From positions 164,456-206,711 of the forward strand of contig CAUYUJ010014546.1 in NCBI GenBank assembly GCA_963575745.1: a DNA stretch of 42,256 bases, written 5' to 3'. The notes under the pieces are model-generated. The model saw only the letters and a list, made by a program, of their open reading frames with translations, searched no databases and had not been told where the DNA came from. The DNA is from Prorocentrum cordatum. Its lineage: Eukaryota > Sar > Dinophyceae > Prorocentrales > Prorocentraceae. Position numbers and translations under genes: made by a program. Shown here in pieces: positions 18,400 to 28,059 of this stretch. Every line of letters starts with the position of its first letter. Within the stretch, counting starts at the first letter, position 1.

Positions 18400-18811
18400 T
18401 TTTTTTAACATCGACAACTGCCAAGCCGTACTCTCTGGGGGGACGGCGCCTCCCCCCAGAGGAGGGGCAAGGCTGGGTGGCGCCACATGCCACTTACGCC
18501 ACCAGCCCTGCCCCGCCGCTGACGTCACGGCAACTGCGGGGGGACTCACGCCATACGGCTGCCACTCCCGCAGTGCCGTGGAAACAGCGGCGCCCCCCTC
18601 GCCCACGCCCGCATTGGGGGGAGCAGGGGGAAAACCATCTCAGCCTGCTGCGTTCGCTCCACGCTGATGGCAGAGCGAGCACACGGTTGGGCCGCAACAC
18701 GACGCCAAAAGGGCTGGATGCTCCTCGACCCCCGCAAGGGGCCGAGACAAAACTAAAACACATCCCTAGAAAGGGAAAGCGCACTGAGACCTATGATTTC
18801 GAACAATCCGT

Positions 18812-21800
18812 TCAAAAGTTGGGGACGGGCAAAGACGAGGGCGCAAGGGCGGGAAACGCCCCTGCTGGCAACTCTTCAGGTCGGCCTACCCCCAGGTTCT
18901 TCCTTGGGTGGCGGCCTTGCATGACTTTGTTAAAATTCGTGCGGCCATGGCCGCGCAACTCGTTAGGACATTCCTTGGACAAAGCAGTCTTGACAAACAC
19001 AGCTTGATGCATAAATCCCCCGCACTTGGGGCAGAAATAAAAATCAGAACCGTCAGTGCACGGCAGAATAACAACGCTGTGCGAAAGAGAGTCGGCGATG
19101 TCCAGATCTGCTCTGGCAACGCCGGTGCACGAACCACCAGGCGGCATGACACAGGAACGAGAGCCTAACCTGCAAACAACGCACCTCCACACAGAGTGTT
19201 GCCACTGCCACTGGTGCTGGACCACGGGCTCCTCGGGACCACGGGTGGTGCGACAAGGAGCGACAAACGGAGCACCCTCCAAGTTCAATCGTGGCCACAA
19301 TGGGAGCAACTTGGCCGCTAGTCGGCACGCAATTTTACTAATCTTGACAGCGCGGTTCACTCGCTCTTCTTCTTCGGGCGAAGGTTGGGGGTGAGAGCGG
19401 GCCCCGCGCTGCGCAGCTTTGTCGGCGAAATCATTACCTACCCTGCGGATTCTCTCATCGTCCGAAATGCCCGACTCGTCCTTGTCCTGGTGGGCTTTAA
19501 CTTTCACCACAGACTGGACAAACGGGGCATTATTGATATACAGGAACTGGCCAGCATAACGCCTCCTGAACGAAACGCGTTCGCTGGGGGGCAGGCGGAA
19601 ATGATTAACTACCGCAAGGCAGTCAGAAAAAACTTCAGAATTGGAAACCACATGGAGAGCGGCCATGGCGAGGGCACAATACTCCCCAGCTGGTGCTGTC
19701 TGGCTAATCGGGTGGTGCACAGGGCCATGCAGGGCGCGCAGGAGGGAGCCCTGGGGGGAGACCATGCAAACCCCCCAGCCCGCCCTTGAAAGTTCTGGGA
19801 TGGGATGCCAAAAACAACTCCCATCAACATAGATACTGCCCTGCAGGTCCCCATTAGCGAGCTCCTCCGAGAAGTCCTCTTCCTCAGTAGCTGGCAGGAT
19901 GGCCCCACCCCCCGAGCTAAGGGCCCTAGGCCAGAACGATTCGGGATGCTCGAAGATCCCCCGATCGAAAAGGATGCGATCCCCATCCGACAGCGGACCC
20001 AGGGCAATCTCAAGGATCTCTGGAGGAATAAGCTCGCTGCGGGTCTCAGAAACAGCTGGGCACACATAAAGCCTGTGATGCACAGAGTCTGGATGAGCAC
20101 GACATAGTGGGCAGAGCAACTGCTCGACGCTGAGCTGGTAGCCCACCTCAGCGGCTCTGTCGGCTGTCCAGGCTCCACCGCAGCACAGGTTCCTGATCGA
20201 ACCCTTCTCCAGAGCAGAATATTTCTTCGAACGAAGCTGGCTCTTGCAGATATCGAAGCAAGCCCTATCCCACCCAACGTCCAAACTCCTTCCCACATGC
20301 ATCTCCAGGTCCCTAACAACTGCCCGCTTGAGGATGTCCTTCAAGAGGGTAGGGCTGACGAAGGTGAGGGAGACTGGTGTGCCGTCATGCATGGCGAGGG
20401 TGGCGTAGTTGGGCATGGACCAACCGATGCGCTTGACAGACAGGAAGAGGGCAGAGATCGGGCCAGCGACAGAACGCCATGTCTTGGGCTGCAGCTTTCC
20501 CTCGAAAACAGACGACCAACATTTCCTGAGCTCCTTAAAAGTCATACCCCCCAAGTACTGGTGATACTGGGCCGCCCACACCTCCTTCCCCCAACGAACG
20601 ATAGGAGCGACCATCCCATAGTACGTGGGGTCATCCTCGCAAACCAAAGCAGAGGAGAGGCTACGCCCGCCACAAGACGGTCTGGTACATTTACCCGCTT
20701 GACGGCGGATGTGGCCAAGCTCAGAGTCGCTGACTCCGTGAATCTCGCAGCCAAAATTTAACCCAGCCAAGGCCCCACTGGTGAAGATCTTCTTAGCAGA
20801 ACGGCCCAGGACCTGACGCTGTTTGCAGATCCTGTTGACACGCTTGTCGAAGGTGGAGCGGCGCTGCTTGGCTTTCCTACAACGGCCCTTGAACCTCCTA
20901 GGCAGACCAGCGGTGTCGTCAGTCCCCAGGTTGACAGCCGAGGAGGTCCCACCAGGGCCAGCCCAGACGCCCAAGAAAGCCAGGAGTTTATCCCCAAGAC
21001 GCCGCTGACTGCATACGAGGCTCGCCTTGTCGGGGGCAACCTTGCACTTGATATCGGCCTCCACGGCCTTGAACAAGCCCACAGCCCCAACGGTGATTGC
21101 CGAATAAACTTCATGGGAACTACCCTGGGCAGACAGGCCCAGGTCGTCAATGTAGAGATCCAGGACCGAAGACGGGTGCAGCTCGACATTCAAAAAGGCT
21201 TTCATGTAATAGGCCCTGACAAAACTGGTGGCAATACTGCATCCAGCAATGACACCACGAATCGCCAGGTACGGCCCCTGGATGAAACCACTGATGTTCA
21301 GGTACCTGGGGGCCCGATAGGCCGTGATGCAAAGCCTGGAAACAACCTGGGGGAACTCCAACTCATCGCACCTAGTAGCGAGGTCCTCAAGATCCATGGT
21401 TTCGTAAAACTTATACATGTCCCAGAGGAGGGTCGCCGAGCACTTGCCAAGCTGCACAGCCCCTTCACTCTTAGTAGTCTGCCGCCAGACCACGTCCGAA
21501 GCCGACTTGAAACCATATGCAGCGAACATAGCATGCTGGTTGGCCTCCTCCCACATCATCGCCTCCCTCCTCCTGCATCTCCCCCAAAGTCTGTAGGGCG
21601 AGGTGAAGATGCCTATGGGGCGGAGGCCCCCAGACGGCTTGGCCAGCATTGCCAGCATGACTAAACGAAGCTGCTCAGGCAAAACGGCCATCGTCTCCAT
21701 GATGGCGAAAAGCAACGCGACAACTTGCAGGGCTTTGTCGCACAGAAGCGCGTAATGCCGAAGGTGAAAGCCATCAACCGACACAGCCGACCGCCTGGAA

Positions 21801-23557
21801 TAGCCCCTGCTCTTCTCCCTCAAGAACTCGGGCGAAACAAGGGGAAGATGTTCAAGGGGTTGGAAGGGCTTGGGGTCCATAAAATCGAACAGCTCGGTTT
21901 CGGCCAGCCATAGCTTCTGAAAACGTTCCCCTTCAGCACGCAGAAGGGAACGAGGATCGGACACAACCTGGCCCGCAGCACTGAGGGTCGTGGAGGGAAC
22001 CCGAGCCTCTACAGGACGCGTCCAGGCGTGCGCATTGCGGCCGCCGCCCTGGTCAATGTCCCTTAGAAGCCACTCCTTCCACGACCGCTCACCTGCAGCT
22101 CGAGCCGCCTTGGCGGTCGAGTCCAGAAGGTCAGCTAACTCGATGGACACGCCGCCTATGGCCTCCAGGGTGACCTTGTCCTGCCTAATGAAGTCCAAGA
22201 CTCTACGGTGGGCCTCGAAGATAGCTCCAGACCCCATATGCTTCTGAATGAACGGCGAGGGGTACTCGAGAACCTTCTTGGCACTCATGATCGGGATCCC
22301 ACCAGAACATTTGTGATGCAAGGACCTCCAGGAAGTGGTCCAATCCCTGAAACTCTGAGAAAGCCATCTACAAACAAAAAGTTCAGGATGACGAGCTGGC
22401 CGCTGGTCACGCCCCAAGACAGGAACCCACCAGGCCTTGGGAATCTCTCCTCGACACCCAGTCTTGGGGAGCTTAACCTGGAGTTGATCAACAAACTCGG
22501 CTTCGGCGAGGTTGGCCCATCGCCTATACAAGTCGGTGAACCCGTAGTGAGCATCCAGAGAACCCCGACGGGCGCAAACGAGGACTTCATGTGCCAAGTC
22601 CAGCGTAGAATCCCAGTCCTGGGGCTCTGGCCCAGGCCCGACAGGGACTTCCACAGGCAAAGGAGGAGGCTTCCTGAACTGTAAAACTCTAAGATCGGCA
22701 AGCCTGGTGTGGAAATCGACCCCCGCGGGCGAGTGGGGAGACGTCGGAGCAAACCTGTCGACCCACGTCTCCCTGATACCTTTGGACAAACCACCAGACA
22801 CCACGAAAAAATCATACACCTTTCCGCCAGCTGAGCTAAGGCAGGTGGACACACCTGCCGTGATCACCTGGCCCTCTAACTGCTGGACGAAATTGGTGTC
22901 GTCAAGCAGCGAGGGCTCCATATTGAAATCGCCTCCGATCACGAAACTGCTGAGGCTGCTGCTGGCCATCGAACCGATCTTCGAAAGCAGGGCCAAATTC
23001 CTGTCGGACAGGCCCTCGCAGCACGACAAGTAGCAGGAGATGCACAGGATGGGAGGAAGATCCCCAACATGAGCAACCCCTGCAACAGCACGACAATCTT
23101 CAACCTCATAACCCCCTGGGGGCCAATGTAGGCCCAGGCCAGCACGAGCTAGAATAGCCACACCTCCAGAGGTACCTAAGTCGGACGAAGCCTTAGCACT
23201 CCCGAAGATCGATTTCCAACCGTGATTAAGGGCCCAGCGCTGAGCATCTAAGGTCTGGTGCGCGAGCAAGTGGTGCTCCTGGAGCAACACCACGTGCGCC
23301 GCCGTCTGCAAGAGCCAATCCTTAGCAGAACTCCAGGCCGTGCAATTGCAAGTGACAGTCTTCAGGTTGATGGCATCCCCCCCAGGGGCTGGGGGGGCCC
23401 TAAACACTTCAAAACTTTCAGGTCGAGAAAACGCACCTGAAGGACCAGGAGCCTGCTGGCCGACAGGGGAAAACGCAAGATTGGGCAGGACACCTGCCCC
23501 CTTTTTGCAAAAGTCCCCCTGTTTGCAGACGCCTGGGGTGCTGTTGGCGGAACACAA
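18812..23557 (-). CDS. LINE-1 ORF2: endonuclease, reverse transcriptase, RNase H polyprotein
   Basis: An uninterrupted frame of 1581 codons counted from a TTG at 23557. The frame is open back to a TAG at 23651-23653, and no ATG occurs before codon 197, inside the endonuclease. Domains: EEP endonuclease about 65-295 (LLQEHH with Glu94; GGDFN 208-212); reverse transcriptase about 590-880 (LLWDMYKFYE with Asp713; RGVIAGCSIA 767-776; YIDD 802-805); CPLC..H..H..C zinc knuckle 1149-1166; RNase H about 1238-1385 (Asp1245, Glu1292, Asp1312, His1356, Asp1379); two CxxC pairs at 1459-1462 and 1509-1512. All catalytic residues I can identify are present. It should nick target DNA, copy its own RNA and remove template RNA in the nucleus. 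How translation starts is unclear: readthrough, reinitiation after ORF1, a non-AUG start or splicing are all possible. Confidence 0.93.
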   Translation of the reverse strand: MCSANSTPGVCKQGDFCKKGAGVLPNLAFSPVGQQAPGPSGAFSRPESFEVFRAPPAPGGDAINLKTVTCNCTAWSSAKDWLLQTAAHVVLLQEHHLLAHQTLDAQRWALNHGWKSIFGSAKASSDLGTSGGVAILARAGLGLHWPPGGYEVEDCRAVAGVAHVGDLPPILCISCYLSCCEGLSDRNLALLSKIGSMASSSLSSFVIGGDFNMEPSLLDDTNFVQQLEGQVITAGVSTCLSSAGGKVYDFFVVSGGLSKGIRETWVDRFAPTSPHSPAGVDFHTRLADLRVLQFRKPPPLPVEVPVGPGPEPQDWDSTLDLAHEVLVCARRGSLDAHYGFTDLYRRWANLAEAEFVDQLQVKLPKTGCRGEIPKAWWVPVLGRDQRPARHPELFVCRWLSQSFRDWTTSWRSLHHKCSGGIPIMSAKKVLEYPSPFIQKHMGSGAIFEAHRRVLDFIRQDKVTLEAIGGVSIELADLLDSTAKAARAAGERSWKEWLLRDIDQGGGRNAHAWTRPVEARVPSTTLSAAGQVVSDPRSLLRAEGERFQKLWLAETELFDFMDPKPFQPLEHLPLVSPEFLREKSRGYSRRSAVSVDGFHLRHYALLCDKALQVVALLFAIMETMAVLPEQLRLVMLAMLAKPSGGLRPIGIFTSPYRLWGRCRRREAMMWEEANQHAMFAAYGFKSASDVVWRQTTKSEGAVQLGKCSATLLWDMYKFYETMDLEDLATRCDELEFPQVVSRLCITAYRAPRYLNISGFIQGPYLAIRGVIAGCSIATSFVRAYYMKAFLNVELHPSSVLDLYIDDLGLSAQGSSHEVYSAITVGAVGLFKAVEADIKCKVAPDKASLVCSQRRLGDKLLAFLGVWAGPGGTSSAVNLGTDDTAGLPRRFKGRCRKAKQRRSTFDKRVNRICKQRQVLGRSAKKIFTSGALAGLNFGCEIHGVSDSELGHIRRQAGKCTRPSCGGRSLSSALVCEDDPTYYGMVAPIVRWGKEVWAAQYHQYLGGMTFKELRKCWSSVFEGKLQPKTWRSVAGPISALFLSVKRIGWSMPNYATLAMHDGTPVSLTFVSPTLLKDILKRAVVRDLEMHVGRSLDVGWDRACFDICKSQLRSKKYSALEKGSIRNLCCGGAWTADRAAEVGYQLSVEQLLCPLCRAHPDSVHHRLYVCPAVSETRSELIPPEILEIALGPLSDGDRILFDRGIFEHPESFWPRALSSGGGAILPATEEEDFSEELANGDLQGSIYVDGSCFWHPIPELSRAGWGVCMVSPQGSLLRALHGPVHHPISQTAPAGEYCALAMAALHVVSNSEVFSDCLAVVNHFRLPPSERVSFRRRYAGQFLYINNAPFVQSVVKVKAHQDKDESGISDDERIRRVGNDFADKAAQRGARSHPQPSPEEEERVNRAVKISKIACRLAAKLLPLWPRLNLEGAPFVAPCRTTRGPEEPVVQHQWQWQHSVWRCVVCRLGSRSCVMPPGGSCTGVARADLDIADSLSHSVVILPCTDGSDFYFCPKCGGFMHQAVFVKTALSKECPNELRGHGRTNFNKVMQGRHPRKNLGVGRPEELPAGAFPALAPSSLPVPNF

Positions 23558-23565
23558 CAGCGAAG

Positions 23566-23598
<33 letters not shown>
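23566..23598. repeat. (TA)n microsatellite at the start of ORF2
   Basis: About 15 TA units. In the ORF2 frame it reads as alternating Tyr-Ile codons without a stop, so it does not close the frame. Confidence 0.95.
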
Positions 23599-23600
<2 letters not shown>

Positions 23601-23716
23601 GAGAACGAATAGATAGGGCCAGGCGATCCTCGAGCTCCGCTCGATTCAAGCTAGCCCAGCGTGGAGGCTGGGAAGAAATGGACAGATGGGCCCCCCTGCC
23701 CGCGCTCCCAAAGGAG

Positions 23717-24895
23717 TCACGCGGGAGGGGGCAACGGGCACTTTGTGGCGCCCAGGGCGGCCTCAGCACGAGCTCGGACGTCGGGAGGTGCCTCACTGGA
23801 GTCGCCAGGCACCTTGACCCCCTCGCCGTCGGGCGGACCCGCCGAGGTGGACCCAGCGCCGCCGCCAGCCACGGCCGCACCGTCCTCGCCCTTCCTCTTC
23901 TTGCCAAGACGCTGCACATGCTTGGCCTGCTCCTCACGGGCAGCCTGGGCCTTCTCCAGCGCCCCTTTGAAGAGGGAGTTGCACGCCTCGCGGAACTGCT
24001 CGTTGAGCGCTGCACGCCGAGCTGCCATCTGCTCCTTGTCGTCGTCGGACACATCGTACTCGCCCTCGTCGAAGAGGAAGATCGAGTCCAGCGAGACCAT
24101 ATCCAGCACATTGCACGAACCCTGCATGAGCTCCGACACGTCCACCTTGGCGCGGCCGAGCGGCACTGCGGGGGTGTGGTCGACCACGTTCCCAGCCAGC
24201 TCTCGGACCAGGTCCTTGTAGTTGTCGTCGGCGGCCTGCAAGGACTGCTGAGCAGCTGCCGTCGCGACCTTCTGCTCCTCCACCTGCCTCTCGAGCTTGG
24301 TGAGCTTGTCGAGCTCCGTGGACAGCTTGCGCTCCCAGTACTGCACGCTGCTGTGGGCCTTGGCCGCGCGCTGCTGGACGGGGGCGGGCGTGGAGGTGCG
24401 GAGCAGCTTCTCGAGCGCGGACTCGTGGCGGGAGGCCGCTTCGCCGTCGCCCGACTTCTCGCACAGGCCGATGAGCGTGCGCAGCTCGGACTCAGACAAC
24501 TGGGCTGAAGCTGAGCCGCCACCGCCTGGTTGCCCACCAGCGCCACCATGGCCGCCAGGAGCAGGCGCCAGCCCAGGCTTGAGGGCAGGCCAGTGGGTCC
24601 CTGGCTTCGGCCAGCCCTGCAAGCCTTCACGCATCTCGCCGCAGTGCTTGCAGGCGATCCAACCCTCGAGGTTCTTCTTGCATCCACAAGCATCGCAGCG
24701 CCAGCGGCGGCCCGACCACGACACTGGGCCTTGGCGGGAAGGGGACCAGTTCCAGGGTCTGTCGTCCCCGGCCTGAGTGTCCCACTGGCCTGGCGATGGC
24801 GCAGCCCTGGCCGCCGACGGCCCTGTTCTCCAGGGAGCCTGCGTCGACCACGCCCCACCGCCATTGCTGCGAAGCTGCCAAGCATTCTTGGACAT
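23717..24895 (-). CDS. LINE-1 ORF1: zinc-finger, coiled-coil protein
   Basis: 392 aa from the ATG at 24895, the first in this frame after the spliced leader; the frame is open a further 13 codons but from a GTG. WRCDACGCKKNLEGWIACKH carries Cys67, 70, 82 and 85 in a CxxC-X11-CxxC zinc-finger arrangement resembling RanBP2 or zinc-ribbon fingers. A Gly/Ala/Pro-rich linker follows, then a predicted coiled coil (about 190-245: KLSTELDKLTKLERQVEEQK), an acidic segment (DEGEYDVSDDDKEQ) and a basic patch (LGKKRKGE). LINE ORF1 proteins coat the element RNA; that role is inferred from position and the zinc-finger plus coiled-coil build. A related, broken copy lies in LINE-2. It ends at a TGA in the same frame as ORF2. 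Confidence 0.85.
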   Translation of the reverse strand: MSKNAWQLRSNGGGAWSTQAPWRTGPSAARAAPSPGQWDTQAGDDRPWNWSPSRQGPVSWSGRRWRCDACGCKKNLEGWIACKHCGEMREGLQGWPKPGTHWPALKPGLAPAPGGHGGAGGQPGGGGSASAQLSESELRTLIGLCEKSGDGEAASRHESALEKLLRTSTPAPVQQRAAKAHSSVQYWERKLSTELDKLTKLERQVEEQKVATAAAQQSLQAADDNYKDLVRELAGNVVDHTPAVPLGRAKVDVSELMQGSCNVLDMVSLDSIFLFDEGEYDVSDDDKEQMAARRAALNEQFREACNSLFKGALEKAQAAREEQAKHVQRLGKKRKGEDGAAVAGGGAGSTSAGPPDGEGVKVPGDSSEAPPDVRARAEAALGATKCPLPPPA

Positions 24896-24991
24896 GCGAG
24901 AAGGGAACCGAAGCCACAAAAGGCTCGCACACACAATGCTGTCCTGAAGTTGGTGTGTGCAATGCCCGATGCTCGGGCACAGGACAGCTCT

Positions 24992-25006
24992 CTTGAGCCA
25001 AAATGG
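24992..25006 (-). other. Relict spliced leader, second copy (15 nt)
   Basis: In sense CCATTTTGGCTCAAG, exactly DinoSL positions 7-21, directly following a full DinoSL. DinoSL contains CCGTAG, whose AG can serve as a splice acceptor; trans-splicing a new leader there leaves precisely this 15-nt remnant. Confidence 0.93.
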
Positions 25007-25027
25007 CTTGAGCCAAAATGGCTACGG
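25007..25027 (-). other. Full-length dinoflagellate spliced leader at LINE-1 5' end
   Basis: All 21 positions match the DinoSL (begins CCGTAGCCATT, ends GGCTCAAG in sense). Its first base directly touches the target-site duplication, so reverse transcription ran to the end of a trans-spliced RNA. Confidence 0.95.
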
Positions 25028-25095
25028 AGCAGAGGAGGAGGAGGAGCAGGAGGAGGAGCAGGAGCAGGAGCAGGAGCAGGAGGAGGAGGAGGAGC
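25028..25095 (+). repeat. (GGA)n tract, right part of LINE-1 target
   Basis: GGA/GCAGGA repeat. Its first 15 bases (25028-25042) are the second target-site duplication. Together with 18244-18399 this was one microsatellite before insertion. Confidence 0.93.
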
Positions 25096-25769
25096 GAGCG
25101 AGCGACCTCGGCAGCAGTTCGACTTCGGGCACGGGGCACGAGCCTAACAAATATGGGCGCCTGTCAGCGTCCTGAATTGCTGCTGGTTCTGTCATTGGGC
25201 GAGGCGGAAGGACACCTGAGGGAGCCCGTGAGGGCCTATAAAGCCTTGGGCCCCTCGTCGGCCATAGGCCGTCTCCATCCTCCTAATGAAAGCAAAACGA
25301 GAGGGCGAAACTCTAGGCTCACCCCCCCCTACCTGCAACTATATACGTAGTTACATGCTTAGTGGACGCTCAGGGCACACTCTGTATACAGGTATGCGCA
25401 TCGCGTGCTCACTGCGCCGTGCTACACGACATGCATGCATGTGTGAAACATTGAACGTGATGCTGCTATTCTATAGTGCCAGTGCCACCGCGCTCAAGAG
25501 TCTCAGAGAGCAAGAATCCTTGCCGTAGATGTCGTGGCTGCCACTTCGCCATGGCAGTGAAAGCAGAGCTCGATCTTGATGGACAGAGCTCAATGTGACT
25601 CACATCCCATTTACCACTCCCAATATGAGGCCGTGGTTGTAGAACATCTGACATATGATGGCTAGGAGAAGGACTAGTATGCTGTAGTCTGTACCCAGCG
25701 CGTGGCTGGTGAGAGATGTAACGGTAGTCATGTGCTGAGAGAAACTGCTGAAGCCGATGGAACTGCGTG
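25096..25769. other. No recognisable gene
   Basis: Spacer between LINE-1 and the endonuclease relic. Short frames only. I see no motif, RNA gene or repeat of note. Confidence 0.5.
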
Positions 25770-27566
25770 TCAAACAGCGGCAAGCAAAGTGGCTTCACGC
25801 ATTATCTGCACCTTGAACTGTTTGGGCTGGTCCTTCTGGGCGTAGGCGGCCTTGGCTCGGTAGTGTGGCATGAGGTCCCCCGCGTGCAGGCGTGACATCT
25901 TGCTCACCAATATGAGGACAACCTCGAGGATCTCTCTCGATGGGCTCGGCAAATCCAGTTGCGCCGGGCCCCCGAAGAAGGCGACCGCGATATGTATGTG
26001 CGGGCGGCCAAAGTCCTTCTCGCCTGCTTTGACCTTCTCCGCGTAGGCTGTGCCCATCTCCGTGCTCTGCTCCGTCGCCTCGTTCTGTGGAATCAGGTAG
26101 AAGTCCCAGACCGAGCCCGCCAAGTGTCTGGACATCTGCGTCGTGTTGAGGGCCGCGCGCTGCAAGGTCGTCACCTCCACGAGTTCTGCCTGCGTTCCGA
26201 ATCCAGTCCCAGCGTTCGCACGGCGTGGCTGGTGTCCACCGTGCTGGGGCGCGGGTCCCTGGCGCGGCCTCTGCGCTGGCGGCGCCGCGGCGACGCTGGC
26301 TGCGTCGAGCGTCCCTGACCTCGGTCGCACTCCCGTGGCCGTCAGCATCCAGTCCGCTGGCTCCATCATCTTGCGGCGCTGGCCCAGGAACGTGCTCGCG
26401 CGCGTGAAGTATGTGTGTGTGTGTGTGAAGATCTTGATGGATGAGGCCGCAATGTCCACACTTGTAAGGTGGATCAGGCTCGGGCCGAAAATCAAACGAA
26501 ACCGATCGAGTAGGGCACTTTCTCGGTGTCTTGCTTGCCATGGTCCGCACGTGCCGATTGCATGATGCCTTGCTCGCAGATGTTGTCGTACACCATGGAC
26601 ACATATTCGTACGAACGGCTAGTGAGTACTCGCTGCGTAGCTGATGTGCAAAAGTGACATGTGCATTGAGTGCCTTCATAGTCGGATACATTGCTCCGCA
26701 AGCTGTGCCGTCGTGCAACTCGTGCATGCACAAGTACTCCCCCTTGTACTCCTCACCCTCATCGTGCAGTGGGACAAGGTCCTGCGGCAGGGTAGTCACG
26801 CGCCGTTGCAGTCGCCGTCCGAGCACTCGAAGCGTCTTGATGGTGAGGATGCGCTGCATGGATTCGGTGGGCACGATGTAATGATCGATCTTGCTGCTAG
26901 CGGCGACGCTGAAATATGTTGGCCCCGTATCCCAAAAAACTGCTTGCAAGGGTCAGGTGATTCTCCTCGATCGCGTCTCGAACGCGCTGTGCAACTGCTA
27001 TTTCCATTCCTGGGTTTTTCATCCCAACTACATGATCAGCTCGATAGTACTTGCGCCCAGTGGCGTCTCTTCGGATGCCGAATGAGCAGTTCAGATCTCC
27101 TCCCATGATGTTGAAACATTGATGTCCTAGCTTGTCAACTGTCTCGGTGAACCATGTCATGCATTTATCGACCGCCTCTTTCAACAGTGACGGCGTAGTA
27201 TCCTTGGGCGGCAGGTAAACAGGAAAAGGAAAGAAAGCCACCGTACGTGCTCCAATGCGAAACTTAGTCATGGCGATCCGCCCTGCGATGCCCCTGGACC
27301 TTGGTGGGAACAAGGTCTGCTGCAGAGTGCCCTTCATCTCCGCGTTGAACATCACCGCCAGGCCGCAGGAACGGTTTGACCACCTTGAATTTCGGAACCC
27401 GAACTGCACGCAAGTGTGGTTCGGCAAGTTCACCTGCGTCACGTCCTCGTCCCGTTGAGCATTAGAATATCGACGGTCGGCGTGAGAGTCGATATCTCCT
27501 CTAGACGGGTGTGATCATCCCATTCAACATTATATGCCAAAGCTCTCAATACCATGGCGAAGACGA
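25770..27566 (-). pseudogene. LINE-3 relic: endonuclease joined to zinc-finger tail, reverse transcriptase missing
   Basis: In sense it starts near an ATG at about 27553 with MVLRALAYNVEWDDHTRLEE, the N-terminus of an EEP endonuclease. A frame change near 27440 leads to GRIAMTKFRIGARTVAFFP and IMGGDLNCSFG (the GGDxN motif). A second change near 26945 leads to SSKIDHYIVP, the endonuclease C-terminus. Directly after RVLGRRLQR (about 26800) come C2H2-like fingers (C..C.....ALNAHVTFAH; CPWC..CNRHV; CGHCGLIHQ) and a tail (GRPHIHIAVAFFGG) that, in full elements, lie behind the reverse transcriptase. So roughly 700 residues are missing. A third frame change falls at a GT microsatellite near 26412-26427. 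It is unlike LINE-1 and LINE-2. Placement of the tail relies on my memory of related dinoflagellate elements. Confidence 0.7.
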
Positions 27567-27712
27567 TTCCTGCGGGTGGAGGGAAGGAAGAGTAGGTACT
27601 GCAGGCCAGCCTAGGCCTGCCGCCCCGCATGTTATTGACCTCCACCCATGGGTTGTACGGTGTGGCAGGTGTGGTGGGAGCTCCTGCTGTGCTGAGAGCC
27701 ACAGCAGCTCCT

Positions 27713-27870
27713 AGGAGGAGGAGGAGGAGGAGGAGGAGGAGGAGGAGGAGGAGGAGGAGGAGGAGGAGGAGGATGAGGAGGAGGAGGAGGAGGAGGAGGA
27801 GGAGAAGGAGGGGAGGAGGAGGAGGAGGAGGAGGAGGAATGAGGAGGAGGGGAGGAGGGGGAGGAGGATC
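27713..27870 (+). repeat. (GGA)n polypurine tract
   Basis: GGA repeat with ATG and AAG variants, about 150 bp upstream of the LINE-3 endonuclease start in its transcription sense. Confidence 0.97.
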
Positions 27871-28059
27871 TCTGGGATTGTCTTCCTGATTTTTGCACCG
27901 CCAGGCCCGCCGCAGGTTCCATTCCGCCGCATGCCGAAGGCGGCGCCGAAAGCGAGGCCCCTTCACATAGGGCGCCCCGCGTGCGCGCAGGCACCGGGCG
28001 CGTGTGCACCTCGCCCGCTCCGCGCGCCCAGCGGCGTATAGAGCGGTCGGAAAGGGGGG

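Larger units (their letters stand above)
18400..25027 (-). mobile_element. LINE-1: complete LINE retrotransposon with DinoSL 5' end
   Basis: A 6628-bp element. In sense it begins with the DinoSL (25027), has a 132-nt leader, ORF1 (24895-23717), a short spacer with a TA microsatellite, ORF2 (to 18812), a 3' untranslated region of about 405 nt and a tail of seven A. Perfect 15-bp target-site duplications flank it. Both ORFs are undamaged, so it could be recently active. The domain order endonuclease, reverse transcriptase, zinc knuckle, RNase H, zinc pair is that of LINEs with an apurinic-type endonuclease and RNase H (I-like organisation). The clade cannot be fixed without a tree. Confidence 0.93.

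Noticed and set aside
23566-24936. 456-codon frame overlapping LINE-1 ORF1 on the same strand
   Set aside because: Shadow frame: the zinc finger and coiled coil are in the other frame, while this one is Arg/Ser/Pro-rich without domains.
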